Shown one piece after another: positions 11,185 through 21,343 of a stretch of DNA of 64,000 nt. This stretch comes from Enterobacter genomosp. O. GTDB taxonomy: Bacteria; Pseudomonadota; Gammaproteobacteria; Enterobacterales; Enterobacteriaceae. Under the pieces are notes generated by a model. That model was not told the DNA's origin. It saw only the letters and a list, made by a program, of their open reading frames with translations, and searched no databases. The translations under genes and the position numbers were made by a program. Within the stretch, counting starts at the first letter, position 1; the number at the start of each line of letters is the position of its first letter. The stretch is taken from positions 186,001 to 250,000 of the forward strand of contig NZ_LECZ01000027.1 in NCBI RefSeq assembly GCF_001022965.1. Reading direction: 5' to 3'.

Positions 11185-12194
11185 CAGTGATATCCCTCCC
11201 CATGCTGAACTTTGCCGCGAAATACGTAGTAGCTCCAGAAGGTGTAGACCAGAATAACGGGAATGATCAACAGCGCGCCCACCAGCATAAAGCCCTGGCT
11301 TTGCGTCGGCGCGGCGGCCTGCCACAGGGTGATCGACGGCGGAATGATGTGCGGCCAGATGCTGATCCCAAGCCCGCTAAAGCCGAGGAAAATCAGCCCC
11401 AGCGTGAGGATAAACGGTCGGCTATGGCTGTCGGGATTGTTCAGGCAGCGCCACTGGTACAGGCTAAAAATCACCACCAAGGCCGGGACAGGCAGCAGAT
11501 AAAACAGATTCGGTAGCGTAAACCAGCGCGCAGCGATGTCCGGGTGTGCAAGCGGCGTCCAGAGGCTGATCGCCGCAATAAACGCCAGCAGCACGAGTAA
11601 CAGCGTTTTCGAGACCTCGCGCATCCGCTGCTGCAGCGCGTTTTCGCTTTTCATCACCAGCCACGTAGAGCCTAACAGCGCATAGGCCACCACCAGACCT
11701 GCGCCGCAAAACAGATTAAACGCGGTAAACCAGTCAAAGGGCCCGCCGGTATAGGCCCGGCCGGTGACGGTAAAGCCGTTAATGACGGCCCCCACCGTCA
11801 CGCCCTGGGTAAACGTTGCCAGAATGGAACCGCCTATAAACGCCTTATCCCAGAAGGGGCGGTGGGCCGGCGTGGCTTTAAAGCGAAACTCAAACGCCAC
11901 GCCGCGGAATATAAGTCCGATCAGCATTAACGTCAGCGGAATGGTCAGGGCATCAACGATCACCGCATAGGCCAGCGGGAATGCGCCGAAGAGGGCGGCT
12001 CCGCCAAGCACCAGCCAGGTTTCATTTCCGTCCCAGACCGGCGCAACGCTATTGACCATCACGTCGCGATCGTCGGTGTTTTGCGTTGCCGGGAACAGAA
12101 TACCTATCCCCAGATCAAAACCGTCCATCACGATATACATCAGCGTGGCGAAGACGATGATGACAAACCAGATAATGGAAAGATCGATACCCAT
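11184..12194 (-). CDS. cioB: Cytochrome bd-type (cyanide-insensitive) quinol oxidase subunit II
   Basis: A 336-residue CydB-family polytopic inner-membrane protein that pairs with subunit I in the terminal oxidase. The family start MGIDLSIIWFVIIVFATLMY, then VMDGFDLGIGILFP, NSVAPVWDGNETWLVLGG and FRGVAFEFR are the standard CydB signatures. It overlaps the subunit I stop codon by one base (TAATG) and the DUF2474 start by one base, giving a tight three-gene unit. Because main cydAB lies in the tol region in enterics, this is probably an additional oxidase for low oxygen or respiratory inhibition. Confidence 0.92.
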   Translation of the reverse strand: MGIDLSIIWFVIIVFATLMYIVMDGFDLGIGILFPATQNTDDRDVMVNSVAPVWDGNETWLVLGGAALFGAFPLAYAVIVDALTIPLTLMLIGLIFRGVAFEFRFKATPAHRPFWDKAFIGGSILATFTQGVTVGAVINGFTVTGRAYTGGPFDWFTAFNLFCGAGLVVAYALLGSTWLVMKSENALQQRMREVSKTLLLVLLAFIAAISLWTPLAHPDIAARWFTLPNLFYLLPVPALVVIFSLYQWRCLNNPDSHSRPFILTLGLIFLGFSGLGISIWPHIIPPSITLWQAAAPTQSQGFMLVGALLIIPVILVYTFWSYYVFRGKVQHGEGYH

Positions 12195-13594
12195 TATGGC
12201 AGCTCCTTATGTTCAGCGGTGACGGCAGAAAGCGGGCGCGCCGGACGTCCGTCGGACTCGGTGGCGAAAGATTCATGCGGCTGCGGGCCTTTTCGGATGA
12301 GGCGCACCATGTAGCTGTAACCCACGCCGAATACCGAGGTGTAAACGACAAAGAAGGCCAGCAGGCTCACGCTCATATGCAGATCGCCATGGGCAGAAAC
12401 CGCATCCTTCGTTCGCTGAAGTCCGTAGACCACCCACGGCTGGCGGCCCACTTCGGTGGTGATCCATCCGGCCAGAATCGCAATCAGCCCGGAGGGCCCC
12501 ATCAGCAGTGCAAACCACAGGAAAGGGCGGGAAGAATAAACGCGCTTTTTATAGCGCAGCCAGAGTGCGGTTACGCCAAGCAGCAGCATCAGCATGCCCA
12601 GGCCCGCCATAATGCGGAATGACCAGAAGACGATGGTGGAGTTAGGGCGATCTTCCTTCGGAAACTCTTTGAGTGCCGGAACCTGTTTTTCCAGGCTGTG
12701 GGTCAGGATAAGGCTCCCCAGCGCCGGGATCTCCAGCCCAAAGCGGGTGCGCTCCTGTTCCATATCCGGCCAGCCAAACAGCAGCAGCGGGGTAGGCTCG
12801 CCCGGCGGATTTTCCCAGTGCCCTTCGATGGCGGCAATTTTCGCGGGCTGGTGCTTCAAGGTGTTCAGCCCGTGCATATCGCCCACCATGGCCTGGATGG
12901 GCGCGACGATCAGCGTCATCCACAGCGCCATTGAAAACATTGCGCGGATCGCAGGGGTATTATTCCCGCGCAGCAGGTGCCATGCTGCAGATGCGCCAAC
13001 AAACAGGGCGCTGCTCAGGAACGCGGCTATCGACATATGCAGCAGGCGGTAAGGGAAGGAGGGGTTAAACACCACGGCGAACCAGTCCACCGGTACCACT
13101 TGACCGTTGACGATCTCATAGCCCTGCGGGGTTTGCATCCAGCTGTTCGAAGAGAGGATCCAGAAGGTGGAGATAATGGTGCCCAGCGCCACCATGCAGG
13201 TGGAAAAGAAGTGCAGTCCCGGCCCGACCTTATTCCAGCCGAACAGCATCACGCCGAGGAACCCGGCTTCGAGGAAGAAGGCGGTAAGCACTTCATAGGT
13301 CAGCAGCGGGCCGGTAATGCTGCCGGCAAACTGCGAAAAACCACTCCAGTTGGTGCCAAACTGGTAGGCCATTACCAGCCCGGAGACCACGCCCATGCCA
13401 AAGTTAACGGCAAAAATCTTCGACCAGAAATGGTACAGCGAGCGCCAGACCGGATTTTTTGTTTTCAGCCACAGGCCTTCGAGCACGGCAAGGTAGCTTG
13501 CCAGGCCGATGGTGATGGCCGGGAAAATAATGTGAAAGGATACGGTAAACGCAAACTGTATCCGCGCAAGGTGAAAAGCATCTAAACCAAACAT
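12194..13594 (-). CDS. cioA: Cytochrome bd-type (cyanide-insensitive) quinol oxidase subunit I
   Basis: A 466-residue CydA-family subunit. The frame opens at 13612, but the ATG at 13594 has GAGGC six bases upstream and gives the canonical start MFGLDAFHLARIQFAFTVSFH, which contains a haem-ligand His. Other signatures are QFGTNWSGF, EAGFLGVMLFGW, the FPYRLLHMS His region, the Q-loop GDMHGLNTLKHQPAK and WITTEVGRQPW. The short Q-loop and reduced length relative to CydA (about 520 residues) point to the CioA branch. It oxidises ubiquinol or menaquinol with O2 and contributes to proton-motive force. Confidence 0.93.
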   Translation of the reverse strand: MFGLDAFHLARIQFAFTVSFHIIFPAITIGLASYLAVLEGLWLKTKNPVWRSLYHFWSKIFAVNFGMGVVSGLVMAYQFGTNWSGFSQFAGSITGPLLTYEVLTAFFLEAGFLGVMLFGWNKVGPGLHFFSTCMVALGTIISTFWILSSNSWMQTPQGYEIVNGQVVPVDWFAVVFNPSFPYRLLHMSIAAFLSSALFVGASAAWHLLRGNNTPAIRAMFSMALWMTLIVAPIQAMVGDMHGLNTLKHQPAKIAAIEGHWENPPGEPTPLLLFGWPDMEQERTRFGLEIPALGSLILTHSLEKQVPALKEFPKEDRPNSTIVFWSFRIMAGLGMLMLLLGVTALWLRYKKRVYSSRPFLWFALLMGPSGLIAILAGWITTEVGRQPWVVYGLQRTKDAVSAHGDLHMSVSLLAFFVVYTSVFGVGYSYMVRLIRKGPQPHESFATESDGRPARPLSAVTAEHKELP

Positions 13595-13612
13595 GCACAG
13601 CCTCAATGTCAA

Positions 13613-13985
13613 ACGGTGTGCTGTTATGGTATAGGGGCGAAAATCAGACTATCAGACGCAGAAAAGCGATTTTTAAACATAACAGTTGGTGTAAAAACCC
13701 TGCTCTAGGCATCTGATATACGTCGGGGTTAGGGAATAAAAATACTCTTTTTATGAATTTTACGCATAAAACTGCTTGCCTTGTCGTCAGCGCCGTGCGT
13801 TAATGGTCTTCTGGTTTTGAGTCCAAATAAATATCTGACGTAGTTTTATAAAGCAGTTCTCATCACGTTGTGCCTCTCCGCAGCCTCTCTTGGGTCTTTA
13901 TCTACTTTCCGATTAGTTTTGTTTAAAACCATTATTGCCCAATCGGCCCATTAGTAATTTACGTTTTACGTTTCAGGAGAATCCT
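13613..13985 (+). promoter_or_regulatory. Long leader of ymcF with cold-box-like motif; also cioA promoter region
   Basis: A 373-base gene-free stretch separates divergent cioA and ymcF. CTGACGTAG at 13835-13843 resembles the cold box (core CTGACGTACAGA) near the 5' end of csp mRNA leaders. It would leave a leader of about 150 bases before ymcF, as in cspG and cspI mRNAs. The ymcF Shine-Dalgarno is CAGGAGAATCCT before the ATG. The leftward part must hold the cioA promoter, for which I see no clear operator. Confidence 0.5.
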
Positions 13986-14174
13986 ATGACTTCTTACATC
14001 CATTTTCGCTGCCCGTGCTGTCATGGCTCGCAGTACCGTACCTCAGTCTTTGATGTGTCTGAGAAAAACCCGCTCGGCGCGAAATGCATCTTTTGCAAAT
14101 CGTCGATGATTACGCTCGACCACCTGGCCGCTGCGCGTCAGGCGCAAAGCCACATCACCGAGTACCGTAAGTAA
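13986..14174 (+). CDS. ymcF: Cold-shock small protein YmcF/YnfQ family
   Basis: A 62-residue protein. The ATG at 13986, behind CAGGAGAATCCT, is preferred to the upstream start at 13935. CPCCHGSQYRTS and KCIFCKSSMITLDHL form a four-Cys zinc-ribbon. The sequence closely follows E. coli YmcF, a small cold-shock protein encoded just upstream of cspG (YnfQ lies before cspI). Here no csp gene follows; the next gene is ydcR. The function is unknown. Product recognition is strong, and the cold-shock link is inferred from the E. coli relatives and the leader. Confidence 0.8.
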   Translation: MTSYIHFRCPCCHGSQYRTSVFDVSEKNPLGAKCIFCKSSMITLDHLAAARQAQSHITEYRK

Positions 14175-14256
14175 TTCATTTTCAAAACTATAACAGTTAG
14201 CTAAATCTTCTCTTTTTCTCCTGCTGATATACACTGTCAGTCATAAGGAGAATCTG

Positions 14257-15666
14257 ATGAAAAAATACCAGCGTCTGGCGCAACAAATTATCTCGCAGAT
14301 TGAGCTTGGCGTATGGCTGCCGGGCGATAAGCTGCCTTCCCTGCGAGAGCAGGTGGCGAGCAGCGGCATGAGTTTTATGACCGTTGGCCACGCGTATCAG
14401 ATGCTGGAAAGTCAGGGGCGCATTGTCGCCAGACCGCAGTCGGGCTATTACGTTGCCTCGCGCCCGACCGCACAACAGCCTGCGCCACCCGCTCAGGTGA
14501 TGCGTGACGAAGCGGTGGATATCAATACCTACATCTTCGAGGTCTTACAGGCCAGCCGCGACCCCTCCGTTGTTCCTTTTGCTTCCGCGTTTCCCGACCC
14601 TCGGCTTTTCCCGCTTCAGCAGCTCAACCGCTCGCTGGCAAACGTAAGCAAAACCGCGACGGCGATGAGCGTGATTGAAAACCTGCCGCCGGGTAACGTC
14701 GATCTCCGTCACGCCATTGCCCGCCGATACGCGCAGCAGGGAATGAATATCTCCCCAGAAGAGATCGTGATCACCGCCGGCGCGCTCGAAGCGCTCAATC
14801 TCAGCCTGCAGGCGGTAACCGAGCCCGGCGACTGGGTGATTGTAGAAAACCCCTGTTTCTACGGTGCGCTGCAGGCGCTGGAACGCCTGAAGCTCAAAGC
14901 CTTGTCGATTGCAACGGACGTCCGCGAGGGGATCGATCTCAACGCCCTGGAACAGGCGCTGAATGAGTATCCGGTCAAAGCCTGCTGGATCATGACCAAC
15001 AGCCAAAACCCGCTTGGCTTCACGCTGAGCGCGGAGAAAAAAGCGCAGCTTGTCGCGCTGTTAACGCAGCACAACGTCCCGCTGATTGAAGATGATGTCT
15101 ACAGCGAACTCTATTTTGGGCGTGAAAAGCCGCTACCGGCGAAAGCCTGGGATCGTCAGGACATGACGCTCCACTGCTCGTCCTTTTCAAAATGTCTGGT
15201 GGCCGGTTTTCGCATCGGGTGGGTCGCGGCGGGAAAACACGCGCGGCGCATTCAGCAGCTGCAGCTGATGAGCACGCTCTCAACCAGCTCTCCCATGCAG
15301 CTGGCGCTGGTGGATTACCTGGCGACCAGGCGCTACGACGCCCATCTTCGCCGCCTGCGACGAACCCTGGCCGAGCGAAAGCAGCAGGCCTGGCAGTCAC
15401 TTCTGCGCCATATGCCTGCCGGCGTCAAAATTCATCATAACGACAGCGGCTACTTTTTATGGCTGGAACTTCCGGCACCGCTGGATGCGGGACTTCTGAG
15501 CGAAAAGGCCTTAATGCACCACATCAGCATTGCTCCCGGAAAGATGTTTTCCACCTCGGACGCGTGGACGCCGTTCTTTCGTTTTAATACCTCGTGGGCC
15601 TGGGGAGAGCGGGAAGAGCAGGCGGTCATTCAGTTAGGGAAATTAATTAGCAGCATGCTGGAATAA
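14257..15666 (+). CDS. ydcR: MocR-type regulator YdcR (GntR HTH + PLP aminotransferase-like domain)
   Basis: A 469-residue chimeric transcription factor. The N-terminal GntR winged helix is in residues 1-70 (MKKYQRLAQQIISQIELGVW, LPGDKLPSLREQVASSGMSF). The fold-type I aminotransferase-like domain runs from about 95 to the end, with the PLP Schiff-base Lys at about residue 312 in HCSSFSKCLVAGFRIGW. The start has a clear AAGGAG. It sits immediately upstream of ydcSTUV-patD in the same direction, as in E. coli, and probably regulates that locus. MocR proteins usually sense PLP, an amino acid or an amine. Confidence 0.92.
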   Translation: MKKYQRLAQQIISQIELGVWLPGDKLPSLREQVASSGMSFMTVGHAYQMLESQGRIVARPQSGYYVASRPTAQQPAPPAQVMRDEAVDINTYIFEVLQASRDPSVVPFASAFPDPRLFPLQQLNRSLANVSKTATAMSVIENLPPGNVDLRHAIARRYAQQGMNISPEEIVITAGALEALNLSLQAVTEPGDWVIVENPCFYGALQALERLKLKALSIATDVREGIDLNALEQALNEYPVKACWIMTNSQNPLGFTLSAEKKAQLVALLTQHNVPLIEDDVYSELYFGREKPLPAKAWDRQDMTLHCSSFSKCLVAGFRIGWVAAGKHARRIQQLQLMSTLSTSSPMQLALVDYLATRRYDAHLRRLRRTLAERKQQAWQSLLRHMPAGVKIHHNDSGYFLWLELPAPLDAGLLSEKALMHHISIAPGKMFSTSDAWTPFFRFNTSWAWGEREEQAVIQLGKLISSMLE

Positions 15667-15938
15667 TTTTCCTCGCCCGCAATTAAATAATCATTTCTTA
15701 TCCTGATGACGGCACTGTGAATATTTCGAGGTGCCGTATCATAGGAAATCTGCATACCGTCTCTCGCGGCTAACTCCTTGTCTATAATCCAGTTAACGGG
15801 GAATGCGCCCTCGGTCACACCTTGATGAAATTTCCTTAAGCCGCACGGTGCGGCGCATTTGCGCGGTCTACGTTTAATTAGGGAGATATTTTTACGGCAC
15901 GGCTGCCGCTAAATTTCATTGCGACAGGAGTAATTCTT

Positions 15939-17084
15939 ATGAGCAAAAAATTTGCCCGCAGCAGCCTGTGTGCGCTCGGCATGACTATCATGACAGCGCA
16001 AGCCGCAGAACCGCCGAAGGCCATTGGCGACGGGGAAGGACGGCTGGATATTATTGCCTGGCCGGGATACATCGAGCGGGGGCAGACGGATAAAAACTAT
16101 GACTGGGTCACCCAGTTTGAAAAAGAGACCGGTTGCGCGGTCAACGTCAAAACGGCGGCCACGTCGGATGAAATGGTCAGCCTGATGGCGAAAGGGGGAT
16201 ACGACCTGGTCACCGCGTCGGGTGATGCGTCGCTCCGCCTGATCATGGGTAAACGCGTTCAGCCGATTAACCCCGATCTCATCCCCAACTGGAAAACCCT
16301 CGATGCTCGGATAGTGAAAGGTGAATGGTTTAACGTCGGCGGTAAAGTCTACGGCACGCCGTACCAGTGGGGGCCAAACCTGCTGATGTACAACACCAAA
16401 ACCTTCCCGACGCCGCCGGACAGCTGGAGCGTGGTCTTTACCAAACAGGATCTTCCGGACGGTAAAACCAATCAGGGACGCGTTCAGGCCTATGACGGCC
16501 CGATTTACATCGCCGATGCGGCGCTGTTTGTCAAAGCCACTCAACCTCAGCTGGGGATCAAAGACCCGTACCAGCTCACTGAAGAACAGTATGCCGCCGT
16601 GCTTAAGGTGCTTCGCGATCAGCATGCCCTGATCCACCGCTACTGGCACGACACCACCGTTCAGATGAGCGACTTCAAAAATGAAGGCGTCGTGGCCTCC
16701 AGCGCCTGGCCATATCAGGCGAATGCCCTGAAGGCCGAAAACCAGCCCGTTGCCACCGTCTTCCCGAAAGAGGGAGTAACCGGCTGGGCGGACACCACCA
16801 TGCTGCACGCGCAGGCAAAACACCCGATGTGCGCCTACAAGTGGATGAACTGGTCGCTCACGCCAAAAGTGCAGGGCGATCTGGCCGCCTGGTTTGGCTC
16901 GCTGCCCGTCGTCCCGGAAGGGTGTAAGGCCAGCACGCTGCTGGGGGATAAAGGCTGCGAAACAAACGGCTATAATGAGTTCGACAAAATCATGTTCTGG
17001 AAAACCCCTATCGCAGAAGGCGGCAAATTTGTGCCTTACAGCCGCTGGACGCAGGATTACATCGCCATCATGGGTGGCCGTTAA
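15939..17084 (+). CDS. ydcS: ABC transporter substrate-binding protein YdcS
   Basis: A 381-residue periplasmic binding protein of the spermidine/putrescine (PotD/F) class. The signal peptide ends at about MTAQAA; mature LDIIAWPGYIERGQTD and KTAATSDEMVSLMAKGGYDL are typical. AGGAG precedes the ATG. It heads the ydcSTUV-patD operon; ydcT begins 17 bases after its stop. In E. coli YdcS has additionally been described as a polyhydroxybutyrate synthase. Downstream PatD implies polyamine or aminobutanal-type substrates. Confidence 0.93.
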   Translation: MSKKFARSSLCALGMTIMTAQAAEPPKAIGDGEGRLDIIAWPGYIERGQTDKNYDWVTQFEKETGCAVNVKTAATSDEMVSLMAKGGYDLVTASGDASLRLIMGKRVQPINPDLIPNWKTLDARIVKGEWFNVGGKVYGTPYQWGPNLLMYNTKTFPTPPDSWSVVFTKQDLPDGKTNQGRVQAYDGPIYIADAALFVKATQPQLGIKDPYQLTEEQYAAVLKVLRDQHALIHRYWHDTTVQMSDFKNEGVVASSAWPYQANALKAENQPVATVFPKEGVTGWADTTMLHAQAKHPMCAYKWMNWSLTPKVQGDLAAWFGSLPVVPEGCKASTLLGDKGCETNGYNEFDKIMFWKTPIAEGGKFVPYSRWTQDYIAIMGGR

Positions 17085-17101
17085 TCGCCCGGGAGCAGAA
17101 C

Positions 17102-18115
17102 ATGACGTACGCGGTAGAGTTTAATAATGTTTCCCGCCTGTACGGTGACGTGCGGGCGGTGGATGGGGTCACCATTGCGATCCGTGACGGAGAATTTTTC
17201 TCCATGCTGGGGCCTTCGGGCTCCGGCAAAACCACCTGCCTGCGCCTGATCGCCGGTTTTGAACAGCTGTCAGGCGGCACGATTTCTATCTTCGGCAAAG
17301 AGGCGAGCGAACTGCCGCCCTGGGAGCGGGACGTGAACACCGTGTTCCAGGACTACGCGCTGTTCCCGCATATGTCGATCCTCGATAACGTCGCCTACGG
17401 GCTGATGGTAAAAGGCATCGATAAGAAAAAACGCCATGCGCAGGCTCGTGACGCCCTGGAAAAAGTGGGCCTGAGCTTTGCCGTCGCCCGCAAACCGTCG
17501 CAACTTTCCGGCGGCCAGCGCCAGCGCGTCGCCATCGCCCGAGCGCTGGTCAATGAGCCGCGCGTGCTGCTGCTGGACGAGCCCTTAGGTGCGCTCGATC
17601 TCAAACTGCGTGAGCAGATGCAGTTCGAGCTGAAGAAACTTCAGCAGGAACTCGGCATCACCTTTATTTTCGTCACCCATGACCAGGGTGAAGCCCTTTC
17701 CATGTCCGACCGGGTGGCGGTGTTCAATAACGGTCGCATCGAGCAGGTGGATACCCCGCGCGATCTCTACATGCGGCCGCGCACGCCGTTTGTCGCCGGT
17801 TTTGTCGGCACGTCCAACGTTTTTGACGCGGCCCTTGCGCAGAAACTGTGCGGCATGGAGGGCGCTTATTCGCTGCGCCCGGAACATATTCGCCTTAACG
17901 AGAGCGGTGAAGTTCAGGTTCAGGGATGCGTGCAGGCCGTTCAGTACCAGGGCGCCGCCACGCGTCTGGAGCTGAAACTCGACAATGGCGCAAAACTGCT
18001 GGTGAGCCAGGCCAACCTCAGTGACGCCTCGCCGCTGAGCGGCGTTGCGCCGGGGCAGGTCGTCATGGCGTCGTGGTCGCGCGAGGCGATGATCCGCCTT
18101 CACGAGGAGAGGTGA
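17102..18115 (+). CDS. ydcT: ABC transporter ATP-binding protein YdcT
   Basis: A 337-residue ATPase of the PotA type energising the YdcSTUV importer. Walker A GPSGSGKTT lies near residues 39-47, signature LSGGQRQRVAIARAL near 137-151, Walker B VLLLDEPLGALD near 157-168, and the switch His in FVTHDQGEA. A C-terminal TOBE-like regulatory domain runs from about 240 to the end. The stop overlaps the approach to ydcU by a single spacer base. Confidence 0.94.
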   Translation: MTYAVEFNNVSRLYGDVRAVDGVTIAIRDGEFFSMLGPSGSGKTTCLRLIAGFEQLSGGTISIFGKEASELPPWERDVNTVFQDYALFPHMSILDNVAYGLMVKGIDKKKRHAQARDALEKVGLSFAVARKPSQLSGGQRQRVAIARALVNEPRVLLLDEPLGALDLKLREQMQFELKKLQQELGITFIFVTHDQGEALSMSDRVAVFNNGRIEQVDTPRDLYMRPRTPFVAGFVGTSNVFDAALAQKLCGMEGAYSLRPEHIRLNESGEVQVQGCVQAVQYQGAATRLELKLDNGAKLLVSQANLSDASPLSGVAPGQVVMASWSREAMIRLHEER

Positions 18116-18116
18116 A

Positions 18117-19061
18117 ATGGATATGAGCGTTGCGCATCCTCCCGCCTCTCGCAGCCAACTGAGCCGCCTGACGGCACTGTTCTGGCGTAGGCCGTCGCTC
18201 GGGTTGTTCCTGCTTCTGCTTGCACCGCTGATGTGGTTCGGCATCGTCTATTTAGGATCGCTGCTGACCCTGCTGTGGCAGGGGTTTTACACCTTTGACG
18301 ACTTCACCATGGCGGTCACGCCGGACCTGACCCTGGCGAACATTCAGGCGCTCTTTAACCCGGCAAACTACGACATCATCCTGCGCACGTTAACCATGGC
18401 TATTGCGGTGACCATCGCCAGCGCCATCCTGGCGTTCCCGATGGCCTGGTACATGGCGCGATACACCCGCGGCAAGTGGAAAGCGTTCTTCTATATCGCC
18501 GTGATGCTTCCGATGTGGGCGAGCTACATCGTCAAAGCCTACGCCTGGACGCTGCTGCTGGCGAAGGACGGCGTGGCGCAATGGTTTCTCAGCCACATGG
18601 GGCTGGAGCCGATCCTGACCTCGCTCCTTACGCTCCCGGCGATTGGCGGCAACACCTTGTCCACCTCAGGGCTGGGGCGGTTTCTGGTCTTCGTCTACAT
18701 CTGGCTGCCGTTTATGATCCTGCCTGTCCAGGCGGCGCTGGAGCGCCTGCCGGCTTCTTTACTGCAGGCCTCTGCCGACCTTGGCGCACGACCCCGACAG
18801 ACCTTTCGCTACGTCGTTCTGCCGCTGGCGATCCCAGGCATTGCGGCGGGCTCGATATTCACCTTTTCCCTGACGCTGGGGGATTTCATTGTTCCCCAGC
18901 TGGTGGGGCCGCCGGGCTATTTCATCGGCAATATGGTTTATTCCCAGCAGGGGGCTATCGGCAATATGCCGATGGCCGCCGCGTTCACGCTGGTTCCCAT
19001 CGTGCTGATTTCTCTCTATCTGGCGTTCGTGAAGCGCCTGGGAGCATTCGATGCACTCTGA
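18117..19061 (+). CDS. ydcU: ABC transporter permease YdcU
   Basis: A 314-residue inner-membrane permease with about six helices. The EAA-type loop for contacting the ATPase is near residues 215-240 ([28 protein letters not shown]). The start is behind GAGGAGAGGTGAA. It overlaps ydcV by 11 bases, indicating coupled expression of the two permease subunits. Confidence 0.93.
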   Translation: MDMSVAHPPASRSQLSRLTALFWRRPSLGLFLLLLAPLMWFGIVYLGSLLTLLWQGFYTFDDFTMAVTPDLTLANIQALFNPANYDIILRTLTMAIAVTIASAILAFPMAWYMARYTRGKWKAFFYIAVMLPMWASYIVKAYAWTLLLAKDGVAQWFLSHMGLEPILTSLLTLPAIGGNTLSTSGLGRFLVFVYIWLPFMILPVQAALERLPASLLQASADLGARPRQTFRYVVLPLAIPGIAAGSIFTFSLTLGDFIVPQLVGPPGYFIGNMVYSQQGAIGNMPMAAAFTLVPIVLISLYLAFVKRLGAFDAL

Positions 19062-19857
19062 ACGCGCACCATTGTTCCTGAAAGTGGCAGCGTGGGGAGG
19101 GGTTATCTTCCTGCACTTCCCGCTGCTGATTATCGCAACCTATGCTTTTAATACCGAAGATGCCGCCTTCAGCTTTCCGCCGCAGGGGCTGACGCTGAAG
19201 TGGTTTAGCGTGGCGGCGGGGCGTGGGGACATTATCGAATCCGTGACGTTGTCACTTCAAATTGCCGCGCTCTCCACCGCGATAGCCCTTGTGCTTGGCA
19301 CGCTTGCTGCAGCGGCGCTGTGGCGAAGCGAGTTTTTTGGCAAGAATGCGATCTCACTGCTGCTGCTGTTGCCGATTGCATTACCGGGGATCATCACCGG
19401 CCTGGCGCTGCTGACCGCATTCAAAACCATCAACCTTGAGCCGGGCTTTTTCACCATCGTGGTGGGACACGCCACCTTTTGCGTGGTGGTGGTGTTTAAC
19501 AACGTGATTGCCCGGTTCAGACGCACTTCCTGGAGCCTGGTGGAAGCGTCGATGGATCTCGGGGCCGACGGCTGGCAAACCTTCCGCTATGTCGTGCTGC
19601 CCAATCTGGGTTCAGCGCTGCTGGCCGGGGGAATGCTGGCGTTTGCCCTGTCGTTTGACGAGATAATCGTCACAACGTTCACGGCGGGACACGAGCGCAC
19701 GTTACCGCTGTGGTTGCTCAACCAGCTCGGGCGTCCGCGCGACGTGCCGGTCACTAACGTCGTTGCACTGCTGGTGATGCTGGTGACAACCATCCCCATT
19801 CTGGGAGCCTGGTGGCTAACCCGCGACGGCGAAAATATTGCCGGTAGCGGGAAATAA
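19051..19857 (+). CDS. ydcV: ABC transporter permease YdcV
   Basis: A 268-residue second permease subunit (PotC class). The EAA loop is [31 protein letters not shown], given here in parts: [11 protein letters not shown] then [11 protein letters not shown]. It partners YdcU; overlap with ydcU and the 24-base gap to patD place it in one operon. Confidence 0.93.
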   Translation: MHSERAPLFLKVAAWGGVIFLHFPLLIIATYAFNTEDAAFSFPPQGLTLKWFSVAAGRGDIIESVTLSLQIAALSTAIALVLGTLAAAALWRSEFFGKNAISLLLLLPIALPGIITGLALLTAFKTINLEPGFFTIVVGHATFCVVVVFNNVIARFRRTSWSLVEASMDLGADGWQTFRYVVLPNLGSALLAGGMLAFALSFDEIIVTTFTAGHERTLPLWLLNQLGRPRDVPVTNVVALLVMLVTTIPILGAWWLTRDGENIAGSGK

Positions 19858-19881
19858 CATTGATTTCAACAGGACAATGCT

Positions 19882-21306
19882 ATGCAAACACATCTGCTGA
19901 TTAAGGGTGAACTGGTTGCCGGAGAAGGCGAGAAACAGCCGGTTTATAATCCGGCCACCGGAGAGGTACTGCTGGAAATTGCTGAAGCCTCGCCGGCCCA
20001 GGTCAACGCGGCGGTAGAGGCCGCTGACCAGGCTTTTATCGACTGGGGGCAGACCACGCCCAAAGCGCGCGCTGAGTGCCTGCTGAAGCTGGCCGACGCC
20101 ATTGTGGCGCAGGGTGAAGAGTTTGCCCGGCTTGAGTCTCTCAACTGCGGCAAGCCGCTGCATTGCGCCCTCGGGGACGAAATTCCGGCGGTGGTCGACG
20201 TTTTCCGCTTCTTTGCCGGGGCGGCCCGCTGCCTGAACGGGCTGGCCGCCGGAGAGTACCTTGATGGCCACACGTCAATGATCCGTCGTGACCCGGTGGG
20301 CGTGATTGCTTCTATCGCGCCGTGGAACTACCCGCTGATGATGGCCGCGTGGAAGCTCGCACCCGCGCTGGCCGCCGGAAACTGCGTGGTGATCAAACCC
20401 TCCGAAATTACGCCGCTGACGGCGCTGAAGCTGGCGGAGCTGGCAAAGGATATCTTCCCTGCGGGCGTGCTGAACGTGCTGTTCGGACGGGGTAAGACGG
20501 TAGGCGATCCGCTGACCGGGCATGAAAAGGTCCGCATGGTCTCGCTGACCGGTTCGATTGCGACCGGGGAACATATCATCGGCCATACGGCGTCCTCCAT
20601 TAAACGTACCCACATGGAGCTGGGCGGAAAAGCGCCGGTTATCGTGTTTGATGATGCCGATCTGGATGCGGTTGTCGAAGGCGTGAGGACGTTTGGTTTC
20701 TACAATGCCGGGCAGGACTGTACGGCGGCCTGCCGTATTTATGCCCAGAAGGGGATTTATGCCCAACTGGTGGAAAAACTGGGCGCAGCGGTAGCCAGCC
20801 TCAAAATGGGCGCCCCGGAGGATGGGAATACCGAACTGGGACCGCTCAGCTCGGCGGCCCATCTTTCACGCGTCTGTCAGGCGGTCGACGAGGCAAAAGC
20901 GCTCGGCCATATCCGCGTTGTCACTGGCGGGAGCAAAAAAGAGGGGGCGGGCTACTACTTCCAGCCAACCCTGCTGGCGGGGGCAAAACAGGACGATGCC
21001 ATCGTTCAGCGCGAGGTGTTTGGCCCGGTGGTGAGCGTCACCGAGTTTGACGACGAGGCGCAGGTGCTGGCCTGGGCGAACGATTCACAGTACGGATTGG
21101 CATCGTCGGTCTGGACGAAAGACGTGGGCCGCGCCCATCGTCTGAGCGCGCGCCTGCAGTACGGCTGCACCTGGGTGAATACCCATTTTATGCTGGTGAG
21201 CGAAATGCCGCACGGCGGCATGAAATTGTCCGGCTACGGAAAGGATATGTCGGTATATGGGCTTGAGGACTATACGGTTGTCCGGCATGTGATGATAAAA
21301 CACTAA
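19882..21306 (+). CDS. patD: Gamma-aminobutyraldehyde dehydrogenase PatD
   Basis: A 474-residue NAD-dependent aldehyde dehydrogenase oxidising 4-aminobutanal to GABA in putrescine catabolism. The ALDH catalytic Glu is in MELGGKAPV and the catalytic Cys in GQDCTAACR. The cofactor motif [12 protein letters not shown] and the substrate-entry region [10 protein letters not shown] are also seen. Length equals the E. coli enzyme. It is the last gene of the ydc operon; a hairpin terminator follows the stop by seven bases. Confidence 0.94.
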   Translation: MQTHLLIKGELVAGEGEKQPVYNPATGEVLLEIAEASPAQVNAAVEAADQAFIDWGQTTPKARAECLLKLADAIVAQGEEFARLESLNCGKPLHCALGDEIPAVVDVFRFFAGAARCLNGLAAGEYLDGHTSMIRRDPVGVIASIAPWNYPLMMAAWKLAPALAAGNCVVIKPSEITPLTALKLAELAKDIFPAGVLNVLFGRGKTVGDPLTGHEKVRMVSLTGSIATGEHIIGHTASSIKRTHMELGGKAPVIVFDDADLDAVVEGVRTFGFYNAGQDCTAACRIYAQKGIYAQLVEKLGAAVASLKMGAPEDGNTELGPLSSAAHLSRVCQAVDEAKALGHIRVVTGGSKKEGAGYYFQPTLLAGAKQDDAIVQREVFGPVVSVTEFDDEAQVLAWANDSQYGLASSVWTKDVGRAHRLSARLQYGCTWVNTHFMLVSEMPHGGMKLSGYGKDMSVYGLEDYTVVRHVMIKH

Positions 21307-21313
21307 GAATCAT

Positions 21314-21342
21314 GCCCGGCGGCCAGTACCGCCGGGCGTTTT
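21314..21342. terminator. Bidirectional terminator between patD and yoaG
   Basis: GCCCGGCGG (21314-21322) pairs with CCGCCGGGC (21329-21337), followed by GTTTTCT on the plus strand. It lies between the convergent patD and yoaG stops. Confidence 0.75.
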
Positions 21343-21343
21343 C

